64,000 bases of DNA from Spisula solida (taxonomy: Eukaryota > Mollusca > Bivalvia > Venerida > Mactridae), in the NCBI GenBank assembly GCA_947247005.1, contig OX365947.1:39016760-39080759 (forward strand). The letters are read 5' to 3'. Within the stretch, counting starts at the first letter, position 1. Every line of letters starts with the position of its first letter. The position numbers and the translations under genes are program-made. The notes under the pieces are model-generated. The model had not been told where the DNA came from. It worked only from the letters and a program-made list of their open reading frames with translations, and ran no database searches. Positions 58,901 to 64,000 of this stretch are shown in pieces.

Positions 58901-60798
58901 AACCTCAGTACAAAGCCCAGAACCGATAAGGCAAGCCCAGTCAGCTGCAAAATAAACCATGCAAATAAAAAAAGAGTTATATTTATTTGGAAAATATGCG
59001 CATACTGTTGGACTAACTCTCAATTGTACCGCCTAACCAGCATCCTAAAGCTTTATACAGTTATGTTATAAATAATTAACCGCACTGTTTTCAAACAATA
59101 TACATGTACAAAAAGTTCATTCTATTTCATTGGCCTATGGTCTGTTATAATTATTATAATTGTTAACAAAAAAATTGAAACAAGGAAACATAGCATTATT
59201 GATACGACAATTCAAACTGTTTACAATGTGCATAAATGATATTAATACTAGTTGAAATCGAATTCATGAAAATGAAAACTGGTAAGTTCAACAGCGTGTC
59301 ACACATTACTGAAAAAATGCTGAAAGTGTTCGTAAAAATCGTAACAAAATGGCTTTTCCAATATAATAATAATAATGTGAAAGCTAAATCTTCGTTCGAC
59401 GACTTGTAAATATTGAACGTATCCCATATGATTTATAATATTGAATTAGTCTACATTGCACACAACTTTTATTAGTAGGAGCTTTTTCAAATATATTTTA
59501 TCAAATATCTAGATTTAGATCGGATACAAGGACACCTGTTTTGATATCATGTGAGGGTATAAACAACTACGCATGTACATATATAAAATTTAATGCAGCC
59601 AAGCTGTCAGATAAAACGATCAAATTTGTTTGTTGAATCTTTTAATGTATCTAACGCGGATTTTTACAGACAAATAGATAAAAGCAATCAGAACATTTTG
59701 TTTAGCAGACGACATTTCTTGAAAGCCGTACTCAGGCACTTCTATCAAACCCTTTTAATGTTTATATATTCATTTGTTTGCCAAATTGCTTTAAGGCTAT
59801 TACAGACAGAAAAACAATTGTACGCGATTCTATCTAACACTAAATATCATGTAAGCTTTTGTAGTATCAAAACATTATCTCGGCTATCAAATTGCGGGTG
59901 GATATAATAATTTTAATGAATACGGTCGGGCAAATATGTCACTCAAATTGTCTGTATCTATGGCGTCCCTCTTTTTAAAGTAATAATATATAACAACATT
60001 CATGTTTATAAAGTTATCTATCTACAAGTCAAGTTGCGATATCGTCGTCCGACGTTGGTCGGATTACATGTTATTTTAAGGAAGTTGCGGCCCTTTGTTT
60101 TTCAATACTTGTAAATTTTGTCCAGGCTATTTCTATGTTACCATTGGTCGTATTTCATCGAAACTTTGCATGACTGTTCAGTACCACATTGTGTTGTGCA
60201 TATCGTCGGCGCACATGGGTACACGTGCATCCCAGACTGAAGGATAATACGGGCCCAAGGTCGTGCACAGGTTTTTGGGCCCGTTGGTCCCCCTTTAAAG
60301 AGGAGACGTAGGTTTTCCAAAACTGAAATTACTGGTCCTAAATGCTCTAAAGGGGCCCAAAATTAGGCCAACTAAGCTAAAAAAATAAGTTTTTTGCGCA
60401 AGGGTCACTGTCACATCGTCATTTCCGGTGACCTTTAGTCGAAATGTTGACAATTTTGCCTACTTTTACTTTCGGGCAAGTGTGTAGCATCCGGATGTTT
60501 CGAGTTTTTATCAGTGCTGCAAGTCAATAATGACGGAGTAAAGGGTCCCTATGAATTTCTCCTAGCCCCCAAGCGGAAAAGATATATTAATATCATCAAA
60601 CTTTAGACGTCTCATACTAAGTCACTGTGTCAAGCAGTATCTGGGGGTATTCATCACATTCGGTGACATTTCTTGTATTAAGTGTGTAACTTTGTATTAT
60701 TTGGTATGTCAATAAAACTAATAACACTAATAACTTACAAAAAACACCAGGTTGACTACAATAAGTAGGACACGTCCAATATCTCCCAAACAACCCAT
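52941..60798 (-). CDS. Tetraspanin B, complete, eight coding exons
   Basis: Exons (minus strand): 60739-60798, 58789-58944, 57981-58091, 55885-55959, 55096-55191, 54367-54561, 53377-53460, 52941-53012. All seven introns are GT-AG and phase 0. The product is 282 aa. It starts MGCLGDIGRVLLIVVN; Asn16 lies in TM1 and Cys3 is a possible palmitoylation site. TM2 is followed by FCGCMGAC (93-100). TM3 has Glu121. The large loop has CCG (169-171), PIACCK (204-205), Cys217 and Cys233, the six-cysteine pattern. TM4 (about 242-270) is followed by KSKDKNAVQPIR. Unlike tetraspanin A, the loop has no N-glycosylation sequon and is about seven residues longer. Exons 1, 2, 3, 4 and 7 equal those of tetraspanin A in length, so the pair arose by duplication. 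Introns carry MITEs, a mariner-like element and a 20-bp duplication. The expected role is as a membrane scaffold; partners are unknown. Confidence 0.95.
53497..53793. mobile_element. MITE in tetraspanin B intron 6
   Basis: The ends CCCTCAC..CTCAG..GGTCCCGATCTCCCGAA (from 53497) and TTCGGGAGATCGGGACC..CTCAG..GTGAGGG (to 53793) are inverted, with a perfect 17-bp core. Subterminal TCTCAATT/TTGAGATGAGAT words repeat inside. It lies between exons 7 and 6 and carries no ORF. Confidence 0.7.
55267..55356. mobile_element. Fold-back element in tetraspanin B intron 4
   Basis: CCACAGGATCTC..TTTTAGGGTCCGG (55267-55299) pairs with CCGGACCCTTAAATTG..GAGAGCCTGTGG (55325-55356). The loop is about 25 bp. Confidence 0.65.
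56595..57573. mobile_element. TIR element in tetraspanin B intron 3 with perfect 43-bp arms
   Basis: GGGATGATCCATATATAACG (left arm 56595-56637) is matched exactly by the right arm 57531-57573. Just outside the right arm the sequence continues CTCGTATA, giving a mariner-type TATACGAGGG end; the left equivalent reads TATGATGGG and is degraded. Length is about 980 bp. The 97-codon minus frame inside (57148-57441) has no recognisable domain. An X-box-like GGTTACCTTAGCAACC lies at 57412-57427. Confidence 0.75.
58415..58454. promoter_or_regulatory. Perfect 20-bp direct duplication with NRF1-like core
   Basis: ACCGTACGCATGCGCATATC occurs twice back to back in tetraspanin B intron 2. The core CGCATGCGCA resembles the palindromic NRF1 binding sequence. 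Regulatory function is inference only. Confidence 0.35.
60133..60215 (-). repeat. Solitary unit of the 10.6-kb tandem family
   Basis: The reverse complement reads GGTACTGAACAGTCATGCAA, then AGTTTCGATGAAATACGACC and AATGGTAACA, matching units at 10600-11235. It lies in tetraspanin B intron 1. Confidence 0.65.
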
Positions 60799-60879
60799 GG
60801 TGATGTTGTAGTTAGTGAAGATATTGATGCTTATTCTGCTGATAACGGTCCCGAGAACCTAATACTAGGTTGGTATCAA
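60799..60879 (-). other. 5' UTR segment of tetraspanin B with 3' splice site
   Basis: A TTTTGTTTCAG acceptor ends at 60880, 81 bases before the start codon, implying an upstream non-coding exon. That exon must lie right of 60882, toward or beyond the minisatellite. A GTAAGT at 60961-60966 is too close to be convincing. Confidence 0.5.
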
Positions 60880-61336
60880 CTGAAACAAAAACAAAATACT
60901 TCCAGAGTCAGTACAAACACTTCGCTGGCTTAGATTTAGAAGATCGTAGGCCTAAGTACTACTTACGACCTCATAAGACTCATAAGACATATTTGAAATC
61001 TGCACCTCAAGGCGCTTCTTATGAGCCTTTTACTCCCAGAAGTGGTCATGATGACGAAACTGAAGTTTTAAAAGCTTGTTTTTCCATAGGTAAAGATTAG
61101 TTTTCAGACAGTTTTTCTTGTTTTCTCAAAATATTGATTTTGTACTTATGACCTTCTAATTCTAAGCCTTCGACTTGTGGATAAAACATCACAAAATATG
61201 CTGGCAGTTACGGTTACCCATGGTGTTGACCAAAACTAGAATCTGTTTGTGGTCTAACATTTCCAAAAGTGCTAATCATGTTGTCACCACAGGGACAGCA
61301 ATACTGTCAATTGACCCGGGAGACTACAGTTTAGGT

Positions 61337-62996
61337 CAACTGATTACAGAGACTAGGATTATATTAACTGATCACAGGCACTAGGATTATATTAACTGAT
61401 CACAGGGACTATGATTATGTTAACTGTTCACATGGACTAGGATTATGTTAACTGATCACAGGGACTAGGATTATGTTAACTGATCACAGGGACAAGGATT
61501 ATGTTAATTGATCACAGGGACTAGGATTATGTTAATTGATCACAGGGACTAGGATTATGTTAACTGATCACAGGGACAATGATTATGTTAACTGATCACA
61601 GGGACTAGGATTATGTTAACTGATCACAGGCGCTAGGATTATGTTAACTGATCAAAGGGATTAGGATTGTGTTAACTGATCACAGGGACTAGGATTATGT
61701 TAACTGATCACAGGCACTAGGATTATGTTAACTGATCACAGGGATTAGGATTATGTTAACTGATCACAGGGACTAGGATTATGTTAACTGATCACAGGGA
61801 CAAGGATTATGCCAACTGATCACAGGGACTAGGATTATGCCAACTGATCACAGGTATTAGGACTAGGATTATGTTAACTGATCACAGACACTAGGATTAT
61901 GTTAACTGATCACAGGCGCTAGGAATATGTTAACTGATCAAAGGGATTAGGATTGTGTTAACTGATCACAGGGACTAGGATTATGTTAACTGATCACAGG
62001 CACTAGGATTATGTTAACTGATCACAGGGATTAGGATTATGTTAACTGATCACAGGGACTAGGATTATGTTAACTGATCACAGGCACTAGGATTATATTA
62101 ACTGATCACAGGGACTAGGATTATGTTAACTGATCACAGGGACTAGGCTTATGCCAACTGATCACAGGGACTAGGATTATGCCAACTGATCACAGGGACA
62201 AGGATTATGCCAACTGATCACAGGGACTAGGATTATGCCAACTGATCACAGGTATTAGGACTAGGATTATGTTAACTGATCACAGGCACTAGGATTATGT
62301 TAATTGATCACAGGGACTAGGATTATGTTAACTGATCACAGGGACAATGATTATGTTAACTGATCACATGGACTAGGATTATGTTAACTGATCACAGGCA
62401 CTAGGATTATGTTAACTGATCAAAGGGATTAGGATTATGTTAACTGATCACAGGGACTAGGATTATGTTAACTGATCACATGCACTAGGATTATATTAAC
62501 TGATCACGGGGATGAGGATTATGTTAACTGATCACAGGGACTAGGATTATGTTAACTGATCACAGGCACTAGGATTATATTAACTTATCACAGGGACTAG
62601 GATTATGTTAACTGATCACAGGGACTAGGCTTATGCCAACTGATCACAGGGACAAGGATTATGCCAACTGATCACAGGGACTAGGATTATGCCAACTGAT
62701 CACAGGTACTAGGACTAGGATTATGTTAACTGATCACAGGGACTTGGATTATGTTAACTGATCACAGGGACGAGGATTATGTTAACTGATCACATGGACT
62801 AGGATTATGTTAACTGATCACAGGGACTAGGATTATGTTAACTGATCACAGGGACTAGGATTATGTCAACTGATCACAGGGACTAGGGTTATGTTAACTG
62901 ATCACAGGGACTAGGGTTATGTTAACTGATCACAGGGACTGAAGTTATGTTAACTGATCACAGGGACTAGGATAATATTAACTGATCATAGAGACA
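61337..62996. repeat. 28-bp minisatellite, about 59 copies
   Basis: The consensus AACTGATCACAGGGACTAGG + ATTATGTT is repeated almost without interruption. Each unit contains GTTAAC and TGATCA palindromes. Variant classes (CAGGCACTAGG, ATTATGCC, CAAAGGGATTAG, CAGGTATTAGGACTAGG) recur in ordered blocks, for example the CAGGCGCTAGG-CAAAGGGATT-ATTGTG series at about 61627 and 61914, indicating higher-order duplication. The array starts about 0.5 kb upstream of the tetraspanin B start codon. Confidence 0.95.
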
Positions 62997-63426
62997 ACTC
63001 TTGTTCAACTAACCACACGAATATCAACTTCATAAATGTAATAATGTTTCAAATCGGCTTAAACCTGGACCCAGAACTTTAACATGTTCTCACAAAGCTT
63101 TCCTTTAAGTTAGATACAACTCCCGATATATCCCGATTCATATTTCTAAGCCGCCTGCAACAAATCAAAAGCCAAACAAGCTCACATTATCTTTCAAGAG
63201 ATTTGCAGTCCACTTTTTGTATTAAATTGGTAAAAAAGTGAAATATCGTGTGTCTAAATGTTTACTCAGATGAACCAAGGCACCTCTTTTTCTCGCCTCG
63301 TTGTGTAAACACCAATTCCACAATGTCGTAATTGTGTTAATGCAAGGAATCATACAGTGACGTTTATTTTAGACTGTACTATACAGTAAAATTGCAAGTT
63401 TTAGATATGAGAAGATGCTGGCGTCT

Positions 63427-63615
63427 GAATGTTCGTGATGTTGGCAGGCTAGCGGCCTAGCAGCCTAGCAGCCTAGCAGCCTAGCAGCCTAGCAGCGTGA
63501 AGTTGGCAGCATAGCAGCTTAGCAGTGTGAAGTTGGCAGTATAGCAGCTTAGCAGCGTAAAGTTGGCAGCATAGCAGCTTAGCAGCGTGAAGTTGGCAGC
63601 ATAGCATCTTCACGA
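63427..63615. repeat. 10-bp and 30-bp tandem arrays flanked by inverted repeats
   Basis: CCTAGCAG-type 10-bp units (63449-63493) are followed by four 30-bp units (AGCAGCGTGAAGTTGGCAGC + ATAGCAGCTT). ATGTTCGTGATGTTGGC on the left and GCATCTTCACGAACAT on the right are inverted partners. An unexpanded copy of the seed lies reversed at 16550-16587. Confidence 0.85.
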
Positions 63616-64000
63616 ACATGACGTCTGACTACATTCATTTTTAGCCTGTTTGTACTATTTCACCACGGTAGTCAGTCGCTTTCGATAGCCCTGTCCTAGT
63701 TACCACGATTTAAATCGACATGAATAATAAAGCCGCATATACAGTCGGTATTATTAAACACCAACGGGTGATTGATATATCCAAAACACATGTAATGCAC
63801 ACTAATTTCGAATTTCAGTAGACACAATTGATGTATAACTGGACTGATCGCTTAAGATAGGCTACGTCGCATGTCCCTGCACGTAGGGTAACACTTGAGT
63901 TGTAGAAGATACATTGTTTCATGAGAACATACATTAAACACCCGACTGAGGTAACTGGTCGATCGTCCTATCCCACTTCACTATGTTTTACCACTTTCGG
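63616..64000. other. Right edge, nothing recognised
   Basis: No exon, repeat or RNA gene was recognised in the last 385 bases. Confidence 0.4.

Noticed and set aside
60870..61100. 76-codon plus-strand frame next to tetraspanin B
   Set aside because: It overlaps the upstream splice region of tetraspanin B on the opposite strand and has no recognisable domain.

Overview
This is a 64-kb piece of an animal nuclear genome, most likely a lophotrochozoan and probably a bivalve mollusc. The evidence is long AT-rich non-coding stretches, small exons with GT-AG introns, many tRNA-derived SINEs, short fold-back transposons, roughly 150-bp tandem repeat families of the kind common in bivalve assemblies, and a decayed tyrosine-recombinase-class (DIRS/Ngaro-like) retrotransposon with an SGNH-hydrolase ORF. 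No bacterial operon, CRISPR array or rRNA gene is present. The taxonomic call is an inference.

Genes. The two well-supported genes are tandem tetraspanin paralogues on the minus strand: tetraspanin A (coding span 36128-41086, 272 aa) and tetraspanin B (52941-60798, 282 aa). I assembled both exon by exon. Each has eight coding exons, every intron is phase 0, and exons 1, 2, 3, 4 and 7 have identical lengths in the two genes, so they are a tandem duplication. Both have four membrane segments, the TM1 Asn, TM3 Glu, CCG motif and a six-cysteine large extracellular loop. A weaker minus-strand gene end encodes the start of a C-type-lectin-like domain (4001-4789), with a phase-compatible candidate exon at 12873-12946. 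A cytochrome-P450-like relic may lie at 47724-47930.

Layout. 1-5.4 kb: a MITE, two tandem repeat families and the lectin-like gene end. 5.48-15.46 kb: a block bounded by about 200-bp inverted arms and a matching CAG duplication, looking like one Harbinger-type element of about 10 kb stuffed with smaller repeats. 15.5-25 kb: repeat-rich, with a GC-rich palindromic island, a TATA-containing LTR-like block and the first of three copies of a hairpin element. 25.1-26.5 kb: a 1,345-bp element with perfect mariner-type inverted repeats and no transposase. 27.1-31.1 kb: the DIRS/Ngaro-like relic. 31.3-32.3 kb: a 19-bp minisatellite enclosed by its own inverted repeats. 33.9 and 43.2 kb: two copies of an element with convergent tRNA-like ends. 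36-41 kb: tetraspanin A. 44.4-45.8 kb: two opposed hairpin-element copies. 46-52 kb: repeats and relics. 53-61 kb: tetraspanin B. 61.3-63.6 kb: a 28-bp minisatellite and a smaller 10/30-bp array just upstream of tetraspanin B.

Nothing in the window forms a pathway. The main biology is a tetraspanin duplicate pair inside a dense graveyard of small non-autonomous transposons. The least conventional structures are the twin convergent tRNA-like element, the CAG-flanked 10-kb unit, the hairpin-headed tandem-repeat families and the RFX/X-box-like palindromes carried by repeats.
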